A DNA stretch of 64,000 nucleotides from Chitinophaga rhizophila (GTDB lineage: Bacteria; Bacteroidota; Bacteroidia; Chitinophagales; Chitinophagaceae). Location of the stretch: positions 868,001 through 932,000 of the forward strand of contig NZ_JAICCF010000004.1 of the NCBI RefSeq assembly GCF_019492185.1, given 5' to 3'. The stretch's first letter is position 1, and every line of letters starts with the position of its first letter. Of the stretch, positions 45,830-55,520 are shown one piece after another. The notes under the pieces were generated by a model. It was given only the letters and a program-made list of their open reading frames with translations, ran no database searches and was not told where the DNA came from. Made by a program: the position numbers and the translations under genes.

Positions 45830-46471
45830 ATGACTACCCCCGTACCAGGGCCGGGTTCCACAGGGACACCCGCCCCGAATAGCAATCCCAATGCCTCGAT
45901 ACCCGTTAATACTCAGGCATCCACCACACCCCCAGGCACAACTCCGCAGAATCCAGTCCAAACGGCAGACCATGGAGAACGATACTGGCTCATACTTCAG
46001 AATAATGTAGAATGGGTAAGGTTTTCAGACTCAAAGGCTGGTTTGATACTTACGACTTACGGCGTCTTGTTTACCATCATTTACACAAACGCGAAGGATG
46101 TGTTTACGGCAGTCAAAGGCAGCCAGGGCATTCACTGTGTTGTCTGGTTGTTTGCCCTTTCGTCCCTGGCTTCGATAATCTCCGCATTTTTGGCTGTTCG
46201 GCCCAGGCTGAAAACACCAGGCGATTCGATATTGTATTTCAAACACATTTATGAGAATAACGCGGATGCACCAGCCTACCATGCCAAAGCAAAACCTATT
46301 CTCGATGACGAGGAAAAATATTTAAAACACCTGACAGGACAGATCTGGTCGTTATCAAAAGTTGCTACAAATAAGTACAATTTTACAGGTTATTCTATAT
46401 ATGCTTTCCTGGTAAGCCTGGTATCCCTGGTGATTATGGTAATTATGTATGTTCATAAAATACTGATTTAA
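45830..46471 (+). CDS. Pycsar effector PycTM-like membrane protein
   Basis: 213 residues. A Pro/Thr-rich N-terminus (1-47) is followed by the Pycsar-TM-like core: VEWVRFSDSKAGLILTTYGV (first membrane helix about 70-90), WLFALSSLASIISAFLAVRP (second, about 107-128), a soluble stretch with YFKHIYENNADAPAY and LTGQIWSLSKVATNKY, and a final helix (about 186-208). PycTM proteins respond to cCMP or cUMP by disrupting the inner membrane, causing abortive infection. The cyclase gene usually adjacent is only a fragment here (46473-46691), one base downstream. Confidence 0.82.
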   Translation: MTTPVPGPGSTGTPAPNSNPNASIPVNTQASTTPPGTTPQNPVQTADHGERYWLILQNNVEWVRFSDSKAGLILTTYGVLFTIIYTNAKDVFTAVKGSQGIHCVVWLFALSSLASIISAFLAVRPRLKTPGDSILYFKHIYENNADAPAYHAKAKPILDDEEKYLKHLTGQIWSLSKVATNKYNFTGYSIYAFLVSLVSLVIMVIMYVHKILI

Positions 46472-46472
46472 T

Positions 46473-46691
46473 ATGGATACCAAGACACTACTTGCAGATG
46501 TTGCTTCAGATGTCTCTGATATTTTCAGTACGGAATTTCAGTATGCGAAGACATTGTATGTTCCGTCCGCAGATGATCAGGACCTGAGTCATGACAGGGC
46601 TTCGATTAAGAAAGGAAAAGAGTTAGAAACGTGTGTGACGGCAAATTTACTAATTGATCGCAATCGTGACAGATTGGATTTGTATGTGTAA
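46473..46691 (+). pseudogene. Truncated PycC-like cyclase remnant
   Basis: 72 codons starting one base after the PycTM-like stop. The sequence up to about residue 54 (TEFQYAKTLYVPSADDQDLS, IKKGKELETCV) resembles the N-terminus of Pycsar cyclases, which continue after the ETCV block into the first catalytic strand with its metal aspartate. Here the text switches to TANLLIDRNRDRLDLYV and stops, with no catalytic residues. An internal deletion or fusion to other DNA is likely. The adjacency to PycTM supports a former complete Pycsar operon. Confidence 0.65.
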
Positions 46692-46712
46692 TACGAATAT
46701 TTATAAACAAAA

Positions 46713-46734
46713 GGGAGCGGCTTGCGCTGCTCCC
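46713..46734 (+). terminator. Probable terminator of the PycTM-like transcript
   Basis: GGGAGCGG pairs with CTGCTCCC (one G-U), 6-nt loop CTTGCG. It lies 21 nt after the stop of the PycC remnant. No strong T-run follows. Confidence 0.55.
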
Positions 46735-46922
46735 TGATATTATGAAAAAAGGCAAGTTTCTAACTGTGGAGGTGTGATATAAAGTTAGGAGTTCGGGCTG
46801 CGGGGCGATTGCGCTTTTAGGAGTTAATTTGCTTTAAATGGGATCTAGGGAAATTTTAACAAAGCGTTAGGGAACGATAATAACAAAAACCATATTTACT
46901 CAATACATATATTCGAAAAATA

Positions 46923-46948
46923 GGGAGCACCTGTAACCAGGTACTCCC
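46923..46948. terminator. Hairpin followed by T-run
   Basis: GGGAGCACCTG pairs with CAGGTACTCCC (one mismatch) around a 4-nt loop, followed by CTTTTT on the plus strand. Confidence 0.7.
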
Positions 46949-47156
46949 CTTTTTAATGTCATGAACGAAAGCCAAATCGGTGTGCTTTAGGTTGCGGTGC
47001 GTTGCTGGTATGAAGTTAGTCATCAGTGCTGAAACTGAATAGCAGTAAAAAACCTACTTTACCGCACGGTAAGGGTATGCTCACTATCGCGCCTAATGTG
47101 GCTTGTTGTCTCTTCATACACTAACTTTTCTTTCCTACTTTGATCCTAAAACAATG

Positions 47157-47620
47157 CTATGCCACATCATAGGTGTGACATAGGCAAGATTCTTCGTAAT
47201 CCCACTTATTAGCTGAACAGCCCGCTTGCAAATATTTCCTTACCGGAATGTAATCCATTTCTTTGGGGATGTTCACTCCGATAATATGTCGTTCCCGAAT
47301 TGTTTCCAATCCACAACCTAACTTTTCAAGATCGTGTATGGTTGTATCCATGATAGTTTTATCAATCATATAAATTCTTACGTTGTATTGCCCGATACAG
47401 CTACATAACCCACTGCATAGAAAGTGCTGTCCTCATTATTATATTCCGCCTTTAGGGTATCTCCGAGTGAAAGTCTTTGAGCGACCATAGGAATATTTTC
47501 GACTATATAGTCCCCATTTTCTGTTTTTGTAGCCCATAAATGTTCAATTTCAATATGCTCTGAATTCTTTCCTTCATCAATGGTTTCGATTACCGCTATT
47601 TTTATTTTGCTATTCACCAC
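47157..47620 (-). pseudogene. DUF4265-like gene split by a one-base frameshift
   Basis: The N-terminal half (47378-47620, apparent GTG start; HLWATKTENGDYIVENIPMV, LGDTLKAEYNNEDSTFYAVG, ending SGNTT) and the C-terminal half (47157 to about 47377; VRIYMIDKTIMDTTIHDLEK, ending ESCLCHTYDVA) are adjacent in different frames. Restoring one base at about 47378-47382 joins them into one DUF4265-like protein of about 155 residues. DUF4265 genes are often found next to toxins, as putative immunity proteins. It lies downstream of the Rhs toxin on the same strand. Confidence 0.75.
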
Positions 47621-47970
47621 TAGTTATTCGAATTGAATAGGATTTTTTCTTGTGAATCATAGAAGAGAACCGATCCATATACTTGGTTCTCTTCCATATC
47701 TAGTTGATCACGATTTGGCGATTTTAAAAATGCTTTAATTGACCTATAGTTCACAGATTTTGGAATATTCACTGTAAGAGTATTTTTTGCGGGTAGTCCT
47801 TCCGTTTCGCAACCTAAATCAATCAGTTGATTTGACACATTCTTACGAAAGGCATCGTCTGCAATTGCTATTCTTACAGTGCCATTCCCTGAATAGGCTA
47901 TAAAATCTTCGGACAGATATTCTGGATGTGGTAAGTTGAATCTGGTGTCTCCAAATGAGTTAAGTTGCGA
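47620..47970 (-). pseudogene. Second DUF4265-like gene, N-terminus lost
   Basis: Open from 47970 to the TAG at 47620-47622. The text FIAYSGNGTVRIAIADDAFR and LTVNIPKSVNYRSIKAFL matches the C-terminal half of the neighbouring DUF4265-like remnant, with sequence upstream (FNLPHPEYLSED) that fits only loosely. A TAA precedes it and no good start codon is present, so the N-terminal half has been lost. It is a degraded paralogue. Confidence 0.65.
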
Positions 47971-47984
47971 TTAAATACAAATCA

Positions 47985-48018
47985 AGTATAAAACCCCTCC
48001 ATAGAGGTGCTTTATACT
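47985..48018 (-). terminator. Terminator after the Rhs/immunity unit
   Basis: AGTATAAAACCCCTC pairs with GAGGTGCTTTATACT with two mismatches. It lies 10 nt past the stop of the immunity candidate on the minus strand and separates it from the decayed DUF4265-like genes. Confidence 0.6.
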
Positions 48019-48027
48019 ATTAAAATG

Positions 48028-48333
48028 TTAACTGTTAGTATCTGACGTTTCCGGCGGGATTGGGTATCTCGTCCAAGGATCATCCGGACTTGGTCGAAAA
48101 GCTTTGTATCCTAAGGGCAAGTCTGCAACGTCTAAGATTGTTTCATCAAATGCTATCACTTCTCCTAAAGCGATAACTTTGTAATCAGAATCTTCCACCG
48201 CTTGAGTTGGACCGGTAAATTCCCATGCACCATCATCTTCATGATGTGCTACGTTCAGGATCGGTTCCTTTTCCAGTAAAACAAATCTAGTTGTAATTAC
48301 CGCATTCAGTAAATCTTCTTCAAACTGTTTCAT
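48028..48333 (-). CDS. Candidate immunity protein of the Rhs toxin
   Basis: 101 residues, acidic, no signal peptide. It contains EPILNVAHHEDDGAWEFTG and VIALGEVIAFDETILDVADL, a pattern seen in DUF2185/Imm33-like immunity proteins. It starts 7 nt after the Rhs gene ends, the standard position for the cognate immunity gene of a polymorphic toxin. It would bind and block the C-terminal HNH nuclease tip in the producing cell. The family assignment is tentative, the immunity role well supported by position. Confidence 0.78.
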   Translation of the reverse strand: MKQFEEDLLNAVITTRFVLLEKEPILNVAHHEDDGAWEFTGPTQAVEDSDYKVIALGEVIAFDETILDVADLPLGYKAFRPSPDDPWTRYPIPPETSDTNS

Positions 48334-48340
48334 GAGTGTA

Positions 48341-51300
48341 TCAATTAGATTTATTGTATTTTTTTTGATTTTCTTCCTTAGATATAACTCTTAAGTTGGA
48401 ATTGCTATTTGTGCCGCCTTTAGATTTTGGATCAATATGATCAACTTCTGCTTGATTGGGATCGGCAGGCTTTCCTTTCTCCGCCTTTGAAGGAGGGTTT
48501 AATGTCTTACCACTTTCATCACTAACTAATTTCCCATCGTTTTGTCTTTTATTTTCTTCAAGTATACGTTTCCGCTGTGATCTGGTCGTTTCTAATCCTG
48601 CTCCGACTTTTTTTGGCTCTTTTAAATGCGAATAGTCGCCTTTTTTTGTAGGTTGTTTATTGCCTGCGCTGCCAGAGGTGCTTGCACTCTTATTGGCACT
48701 CTTTGTCGAGTTTCCTTGGTTCTGCTGGCCTTGGGACACTGGCTTATTAGCATACCGTGCTTGAATATCTGAAACCTGCGTAGCTCCCGGCAGTTTATGC
48801 GTAAAGGGAACTCCTGAAGTACCGGCTCCGCCACCAATTTCACTTGCCAAACCCCGCCAATCAACGTGCTTCAGCTTATCAATACCCTGTACAATTACAG
48901 CAGTCAATCCGGTCGCGGCTCCTAGCGCAAGCGCTGCTTCAGCGAGCGCAGGGGCAAATATAGCAAATCCAGGTACCGGCTTTCTCCCATCCGGGTCAGC
49001 AAATTTAACAGGATTATTGAATCCGAAATGATAGGGATTGAAATTTTCCTGTTCTTTGGTTTCGGGGTCTATTTGTAAGAACCTGCCCAGCTGTGCATCG
49101 TAGGTCCTCGCATTGAAATCGTAAAGCTCCAGACCTGAACCATCATCAAATTCCTCCGATTGCAGTTCGTTACCATTGAACCAGCGTTTGTTGAACCTGT
49201 ATTGGGTGCCTTTCAACGCACGGGCGCTGATTCCTGCCATCGCCTGCCCGTAGGGATAGTGATGGTTTTCTTCCAGGAGCGGACCGCTGGTATGGATGAC
49301 CGACAGGTTGTCGAAGTATACATCCTGCCCATTCTCGTTATTGACATAAATATAAATAAATCCAGTCTTTTTGATCACGATTTCCCCAGTGGCAAGCGTC
49401 TGCAATATGTCGGGTGAATTTTGGACCTGCCTTACCGCAGAGTTTTCATTAACCAGGTTAAACTGGTCATCAAATGCGGCATAAGTCAGGTAAGCCTTTG
49501 GACGGTCGGAAAGGTTCTGAGCAGGGTCATTGTTCTTGACCTGATTATACAGGCTGCCGTTCATACTGGTGATGGGGCTTCCGACTCCTGACCCTTTGTG
49601 GATACCATCAACCACACCATTTGCACTGAATGATGAAAGCAGTGCCGTTACCATATCCGTTGCTGGGGCGGCGTAACTGGTAGAACCCCCGCTTTTGTAA
49701 AAGGCCTTTACCCCTGCCTGAAGGGTATCACCAGCCATTACACGCAGTACAATAGAAGGTCCGATTTTTTGGCCGTTCTGCGCATTCAACTTGGCCACGG
49801 AGGTATTCGGATTGGTAGTAGCATCGGCTGGATATCCGCTTGGCTTGGCCGAGCGGGTCAGATCGATGTTGCTGAACAGAATGTTCTCCGTAGCTGTGTA
49901 GCGATATTCCATCGTGGCCATGTACCGGCTGGTATCGGATTGCGTCGTCAGCACCACTCGGGTGTTACCCTGGTAGTCCTTCGCGAAATAGTCAAAAACA
50001 AAGGACTGTGTTGTGCCTTTCCACTCTGCACGGATACGCCCTTCTTCATGGCTAATCTCTTTGAGCGTATCATTGACATACACATAGCCATTGATGTAGT
50101 CGGTCACTGTTTTCCTGGCCGGACTTACGGTGTTGTCCGTCACTGTTTTTCGCAGTTTCTTACCAATTGCGTTATAGGTATACGCAATGATTCCTTTCCC
50201 GGTTACCGAAACATATTCTGGTAGGTTTAGGTCATTGTACCTGATGCTATCTATTCCTCTGTTCTGATCGCGAGAGATGTTGAAATTTGGATCGTACCAG
50301 TAATCGCGTGAGGTATCATTGGTCGTTTCTTTAAAATCGCCACGTTTGCTGGCCGGTTCATTTTTATGATCCTTTACATAATTGAGCTTGTTTGAATTGG
50401 CGAAGTAGCCATATTCCAGACTGTCGATGGTTTTTAGCACAGGGCCATCCAGTCCCTTGTGGACCTGCCATAGCTGGTTACCGTTATCATCATAGGTAAA
50501 CGCTGAACTGAAATCAGCCTTGTTGGCCAGCCAAGTACTTCCACCATCATTTTGTTGGTTAAAGCTAGAACGTACAAGCCGGTCAGAATTATCATAGCTA
50601 AAGGCCAGGGAACGTGCGATATTGGCACTTCGGCTTTTCCACTTGGTACCACTCATCAGGCCATTGTATTCCTTTCCGGAAAAGCCCTTATCGTAGTTGC
50701 TCAACTGACCGAACCAGTTTGCGGTACTCCCTATGGTATTTACATAGTCAGCATTGATGCCTTCAATTTCGCCGCTTAAGGTATAATTGTAGGCCAGTTT
50801 TTCCAGCTGCGTATTGCTTCCAGTTGCACCTAGCTTTTTAAGGTTCAGCTGACCAAGTTCGTTATAGCTGCTATGGGCAATCAGCCGCTGTAATTTGCTG
50901 TCATTGTTCAGCCAGATCTTCACTGAATCGGTTTGCCCTGCTGTGTTGAGGTGGTTGAGGTACAAGGCTGGCAAATATTGATTGCCATTCCCATTCTTAT
51001 GATACACGTACTTGCTCAGTAGCTGTCCGGCAAAATTGTACAGCATCGTACTGGTGGTGCTGGCTCCACTGATGTTTTGCTCGATGACCTGGCTTATTTT
51101 TTCCCGTGGATTATAATAACTGGTAGTCGTGAGCCATTGATCAGTCCCTATAACCCTGCTGCGTACCCCTGTAACCAGGCTGGTAGTAATTGGGGCGAAT
51201 ACTGTATGTACATCCGCATTGACATTACTCAAGGCCAGAGGTTTGGACAGGTCGGCGGCAACAGCAGGCTGCGCACCAGGGAATTTGTAATCATCGTAGT

Positions 51301-54300
51301 AATAATAGACTTCCGGACGCAATTGCCCTGCGGATATTCCGCTTAAGAAATTGTTGGGTTTGATCAAAACCGTTTCGCCTGAAGCAGCGGCGCTAATCTC
51401 CGCTACAAACGTATCGTTATCCGAATCAAAGCCCGGTAAGAACGTAATGCTCGATGTAGCCTGGTACAATGTTATACCGCTATGCTGCTCCAACACAAGA
51501 TTGACATCCTGATAAGTATGGCTGATTGTCTGTGTCCCCGCCGCACCATTGTCCAGCTGTGTTTGAAGTGCAGACCTGGCACTGGCAGAGCTGTAATAAC
51601 CATTGACGATCTGGCGGTTCAAGTCATCATACATGACAAATGCCCAGCGGGACTTGTGTCTCTGAAGGTTGTCCCTGGAGAATGTCAATCTTTCCCGGCT
51701 GTCGTAAATATGCTCCACGACCTTCCCTCCCGGAGTACGGTCTACGATCTCATTACCGTTATCATCAAAGTAGCTGCTGAAGCAAAGCTCGGTGTGTGTC
51801 CCAGCGTCCAACACCCAGGTATTTTTAATAGCGCTGACTGCTTTGGGTGGTATAATGCAACGCAGCTTGTCCATTTCATCATATACATAATAGGTGCAAA
51901 GCCATCCGGCATGATCTTCGGTAATCTGGTCTGCGGCCTGCGATTTCATCATGACCAGTCGCCCGCTCTTATCCTTGTATCTGATGATCTTATTGTGCGC
52001 TTCATCCGAGGTTTCCGTTACGAGCAATGAACCTACCGCGTAAGCCGCTGTACTGGTAGGTCGGTCGGTTTCGTTGTAGCCAATTTTCCAGATGCGTATG
52101 CCCTCAGTTGCGCGGTTGGTGCGGACCAACATACGTTTGCTTCGCGCATTACCTTCCCATGATTTACCCGGACGCCTGATTTCCAGTACTTCCCGGTCCG
52201 TGGAGTTTTCGTAGATGTTGCGGCTGTAGAAGTAATTTTCTTTGCCAGCGTACAGCGTATGGTAAAAGGCCGGTTGTGCAGTTGCGGGATCAAGTTTGAA
52301 ATTGCCATCGCTGCTACTGGCTCCATAGCGCTCAAAACTCAATGGCTCACGATCGTATGGATCATAAAAGTGCAGGCTTACCAGATCTTTACCACCAGCG
52401 GTAGCCTGCCGTTTCACCGTTTGAAAATCACGACCCAAGCCATCGTAGTAGTCTGTTTCCTGCTGCACATCATTCGGACTGCTCAAAGCTGCTGCCGCTA
52501 CTTCTGTCGTAATACCCGCCTTAGAAATGCTTCTTTCGCGGATGTAATTCATATTGGTAGCACTGGCCCCACTGCCGTATGCAGGAATAGTCGCCACTTG
52601 CTGCGTGGCACTCACCATCGTTACCGTATCGGGGATACTTGCCGTAGCATTGGAAATGCGCACCAACACCGTATTAGAATACGTCACCTCTGATCCACAA
52701 CTTACTTTTCTGCGGTAATAGGTAGGGACTGTGATATTCGATACCGTAGCAGAAGGAAAATCTGTCCAGTCGATTTCGTTGAAGGACTTCTGCCAGGTAT
52801 AGGTATAACTGCCACCACAAGAACCGTTAGAGGCTGCCGAGACATTGTTGAGCGTAACGCTACCCCCCGCACTTACAGACGCAGCCGTCACGCCGATCTG
52901 TCCACCGTTCAACTGTACCTGAACCAACGCAGGCGCGGAGTAAACCGTTACACCATTGCTGCTTACTTTCAGGCGATAGTAAGTATTGGCGCTTAATTCT
53001 CCTGGATTGTAAGTCAGCGTATTACTCCCTGCTACATCCGTCCAGCTGGTACCATTGCTGGATTTTTGCCAGAGATGAACATAAATGCCACTGCCGCCCG
53101 TGGAAGGGTTGGCACTGATGGGTGTTGTTGCAGTATTCGGCATGACCGTTTGGACCAGTGGCATTAAGGTACCCGCTTTGAGTACATCGTAAACAGTCAC
53201 CAGACTTTGCTGACTATAGGCAGTCACACTACCACTGGTAACCAGGCAACGGAAATACGTATCGTTGGTCAGGTTGCCGGGCGTATAGCCGGAAGAGGAA
53301 GTCCCGACATTGATCCAATCGCCCGTTTCATTAGTAGTCTGCCACTGATAGCTGTAGCTGCCCGTGCCACCTGAAGGCGATACGCTCAGTGTTCCTGGTG
53401 TCGTATTGAAGTTGATGCCTGGGTTCTTGGGCGTTACAATGCCCGGATTTAGACGCGGCTGCACCGTAACAAGTGCACTTGAGCTGGTCGCGTTGACACC
53501 GTTACTGCTGACGATGACCCGGAAGTAAGTACTTACCGTCAAACTTGTATCATAATCCAGATCCTGTTTAGCAATACCGGGATAGTTGCTCCAGGTAGTG
53601 TTATTGAGCGATGTTTGCCATTGATAGCTATAGGTACCATTACCACCCGAAGGATTGGCCGTTAAGGTAGGCACAACGGAGTTGTAAGGAATTGTAGCCG
53701 ATGCAGGTGTAATACTGCCCGCTACCAATTGGGTATAGACGCTGATGACTGCCGTATTGCTATAGCTGGTACTGCCCCCGCTGGTTACTTCTCTCCGGTA
53801 GTATTTCTTGCTGGTCAGGTTGCCGGGCGTATAGTTCTGTGAAACAGCGCCGGAAATGTCCGTCCAGCTGGTGCCATTGTCGGAGGATTGCCATTGGTAA
53901 GCGTATGGCCCACCGCCAGTGGGAAGCGTGCAACTCAGTTGCCCCGGAGAAGTATTGTAGTTGACTGTTTTGGTAGCTGGCGTGATGTTACCCCCGGAGG
54001 TGATCGCGCCATTCACCGTAACGGTGAGCACATTGCTGTTCGCGCTTGCCCCGTTGCTGCTGGCAACCCTGCGGTAGTAGGTAGTTGCCGTCAATGCCGA
54101 TGGGCTATAATTGATGCTGGTCGCACCGAAAATACTGTTGAAGCTGATGTTGTCAGCAGAGGATTGCCACTGATACCCCACCGTACCATTTCCACCTGTG
54201 GCGACACTACCGGTAAGTTGGCTCGGAACGTCATTGTAGTCAATGGTCTGATTGCCGTTGATGATACCCGGATTGATGGCCGGGTATACCTGGATATAGA

Positions 54301-55507
54301 TAGCGTTGGTGGTTTTGTTTTCGCTGCCGCAGCCCACGGCCAACCGAAAGTACCGCGAAGCGGTCATGGTACCCGGATTGTAGTTCTGAGTAGTGGCTCC
54401 GCTAATATTGGTGTAAGTGCCATCATTGACAGAGGATTGCCATTGATAGGTGTAGGCTCCGTTACACCCGCCACCAGCTGCTGCAGATCCGTTGATCGTT
54501 CCCGGATTCACCCCGTTGTTGATCGCGGAGGAAACGGGACTATTGATATTGCCTAATGTAAACTGAGCGAAAACACTGATGGTAATGGCGTTACTCAACT
54601 TAGTTTCTGAACCTCTGCTTACCTTGCGGCGGTAATAAGTCGTGGCCGTCAAAGACCCTGGATTGTAGGTTTCAGCATTGGCACCGCTGATGTCTGTCCA
54701 GGAACTTCCATTGCTGCTTTTCTGCCATAGATAAGCGTAAGCGCCACCTGTACCGCCACTTGCAGCGGAAACTGAGATGAGGGTACCAGGGCTGGCATTG
54801 TAGGCGATAGAACCACTCACAGGACTGCTGATGTCGCCCGCATCCAACGCTGCGGTAACTTGTACCGTGACTGGATCAGATAATAAGGAGTTGCCATTGG
54901 CGGATACCTCCCTGCGGTATTCTGTAGTCTCGGTTACGGCACCGGGGCTGTAGGATGCGCCGGTAGCGCCAGCGATGTCGGTCCAGCTGCCACTGGAAAT
55001 CCTGCGCTGCCACTGATAGGTAAAACCGGAGCATTCAGGTGCGGTTTCAATAGGTGCCAAGGCAGCAGCTGTGCTGCCCTGCACGATCTGTTGTGTGCCA
55101 CCAACGTTGATCTGATCGCTATTAAGCACCACAGGCGAAAACGTAGTATACGAACCACCGTTCACGGTAAGGGAGATCTGTGTAGAACTGGCATCCAATG
55201 TGTAGGTCACGATGATGTTCTGCACCGGGGTACCACTTTTGCAACTACTGCTGCTGCCCTGTATTTCGCCTCCGTTGACACACCATTGCGAAGCATCGGT
55301 GATGTAGGTGCCAGATGAATAAAAGGACACCGGAAAACCAGGCAATATGCAGGTAGGGCCTTCTATGCTGACCGCACGCATACCGATATGGCTGGTCAAC
55401 GGAAAAGGAAAGTTAAATCCGGATGCAGGCGGTGCGGCATAGCCGGGCTGGATGATGAACTGGATGGCCACGATAAGCAGCAAGAGCCAGCGGTATATCT
55501 TGTTCAT
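48341..55507 (-). CDS. Giant Rhs/DUF6443 polymorphic toxin with nine Ig-like repeats and an HNH tip
   Basis: 2388 residues with a signal peptide (1-25). Residues about 155-960 contain nine repeats of about 85-90 residues built on YxYQWQxSxD, SWTDISGA, YxPGxLT, YYRRxV. A DUF6443-type part follows (about 1000-1080: MNYIRERSISK, YDGLGRDFQTV), then YD/RHS repeats (about 1200-2000; MKDVY-type units such as YDDNGNQLWQVH). The Rhs core is PYGQAMAG, YDFNARTYDAQLGRFLQIDP, NPYHFGFNNPVKFADPDGR near 2140-2225. The variable tip (about 2226-2388) ends in an HNH nuclease motif (EVDHIDPKSKGGTNSNSNLR). It would be a secreted DNA-degrading toxin used against competitors. The immunity gene lies 7 nt downstream. 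Confidence 0.93.
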   Translation of the reverse strand: MNKIYRWLLLLIVAIQFIIQPGYAAPPASGFNFPFPLTSHIGMRAVSIEGPTCILPGFPVSFYSSGTYITDASQWCVNGGEIQGSSSSCKSGTPVQNIIVTYTLDASSTQISLTVNGGSYTTFSPVVLNSDQINVGGTQQIVQGSTAAALAPIETAPECSGFTYQWQRRISSGSWTDIAGATGASYSPGAVTETTEYRREVSANGNSLLSDPVTVQVTAALDAGDISSPVSGSIAYNASPGTLISVSAASGGTGGAYAYLWQKSSNGSSWTDISGANAETYNPGSLTATTYYRRKVSRGSETKLSNAITISVFAQFTLGNINSPVSSAINNGVNPGTINGSAAAGGGCNGAYTYQWQSSVNDGTYTNISGATTQNYNPGTMTASRYFRLAVGCGSENKTTNAIYIQVYPAINPGIINGNQTIDYNDVPSQLTGSVATGGNGTVGYQWQSSADNISFNSIFGATSINYSPSALTATTYYRRVASSNGASANSNVLTVTVNGAITSGGNITPATKTVNYNTSPGQLSCTLPTGGGPYAYQWQSSDNGTSWTDISGAVSQNYTPGNLTSKKYYRREVTSGGSTSYSNTAVISVYTQLVAGSITPASATIPYNSVVPTLTANPSGGNGTYSYQWQTSLNNTTWSNYPGIAKQDLDYDTSLTVSTYFRVIVSSNGVNATSSSALVTVQPRLNPGIVTPKNPGINFNTTPGTLSVSPSGGTGSYSYQWQTTNETGDWINVGTSSSGYTPGNLTNDTYFRCLVTSGSVTAYSQQSLVTVYDVLKAGTLMPLVQTVMPNTATTPISANPSTGGSGIYVHLWQKSSNGTSWTDVAGSNTLTYNPGELSANTYYRLKVSSNGVTVYSAPALVQVQLNGGQIGVTAASVSAGGSVTLNNVSAASNGSCGGSYTYTWQKSFNEIDWTDFPSATVSNITVPTYYRRKVSCGSEVTYSNTVLVRISNATASIPDTVTMVSATQQVATIPAYGSGASATNMNYIRERSISKAGITTEVAAAALSSPNDVQQETDYYDGLGRDFQTVKRQATAGGKDLVSLHFYDPYDREPLSFERYGASSSDGNFKLDPATAQPAFYHTLYAGKENYFYSRNIYENSTDREVLEIRRPGKSWEGNARSKRMLVRTNRATEGIRIWKIGYNETDRPTSTAAYAVGSLLVTETSDEAHNKIIRYKDKSGRLVMMKSQAADQITEDHAGWLCTYYVYDEMDKLRCIIPPKAVSAIKNTWVLDAGTHTELCFSSYFDDNGNEIVDRTPGGKVVEHIYDSRERLTFSRDNLQRHKSRWAFVMYDDLNRQIVNGYYSSASARSALQTQLDNGAAGTQTISHTYQDVNLVLEQHSGITLYQATSSITFLPGFDSDNDTFVAEISAAASGETVLIKPNNFLSGISAGQLRPEVYYYYDDYKFPGAQPAVAADLSKPLALSNVNADVHTVFAPITTSLVTGVRSRVIGTDQWLTTTSYYNPREKISQVIEQNISGASTTSTMLYNFAGQLLSKYVYHKNGNGNQYLPALYLNHLNTAGQTDSVKIWLNNDSKLQRLIAHSSYNELGQLNLKKLGATGSNTQLEKLAYNYTLSGEIEGINADYVNTIGSTANWFGQLSNYDKGFSGKEYNGLMSGTKWKSRSANIARSLAFSYDNSDRLVRSSFNQQNDGGSTWLANKADFSSAFTYDDNGNQLWQVHKGLDGPVLKTIDSLEYGYFANSNKLNYVKDHKNEPASKRGDFKETTNDTSRDYWYDPNFNISRDQNRGIDSIRYNDLNLPEYVSVTGKGIIAYTYNAIGKKLRKTVTDNTVSPARKTVTDYINGYVYVNDTLKEISHEEGRIRAEWKGTTQSFVFDYFAKDYQGNTRVVLTTQSDTSRYMATMEYRYTATENILFSNIDLTRSAKPSGYPADATTNPNTSVAKLNAQNGQKIGPSIVLRVMAGDTLQAGVKAFYKSGGSTSYAAPATDMVTALLSSFSANGVVDGIHKGSGVGSPITSMNGSLYNQVKNNDPAQNLSDRPKAYLTYAAFDDQFNLVNENSAVRQVQNSPDILQTLATGEIVIKKTGFIYIYVNNENGQDVYFDNLSVIHTSGPLLEENHHYPYGQAMAGISARALKGTQYRFNKRWFNGNELQSEEFDDGSGLELYDFNARTYDAQLGRFLQIDPETKEQENFNPYHFGFNNPVKFADPDGRKPVPGFAIFAPALAEAALALGAATGLTAVIVQGIDKLKHVDWRGLASEIGGGAGTSGVPFTHKLPGATQVSDIQARYANKPVSQGQQNQGNSTKSANKSASTSGSAGNKQPTKKGDYSHLKEPKKVGAGLETTRSQRKRILEENKRQNDGKLVSDESGKTLNPPSKAEKGKPADPNQAEVDHIDPKSKGGTNSNSNLRVISKEENQKKYNKSN

Positions 55508-55520
55508 AGAAAGGCGTTAA

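Larger units (their letters stand above)
46692..47156. other. Intergenic region with two terminators
   Basis: 465 nt after the PycC remnant. Hairpins lie at 46713-46734 and 46923-46948. The remainder has no recognised gene. Confidence 0.55.

Noticed and set aside
47157..47620. Two separate short hypothetical genes
   Set aside because: They are the two halves of one DUF4265-like protein separated by one base.
53888..54556. 222-codon plus-strand frame inside the Rhs gene
   Set aside because: It is a shadow of the minus-strand Ig-like repeat region; the repeats make long complementary frames.
53000..55200. Possible CRISPR-like direct repeats
   Set aside because: The repeats are about 260-270 nt long, diverged, and in frame with protein-level Ig-like repeats.
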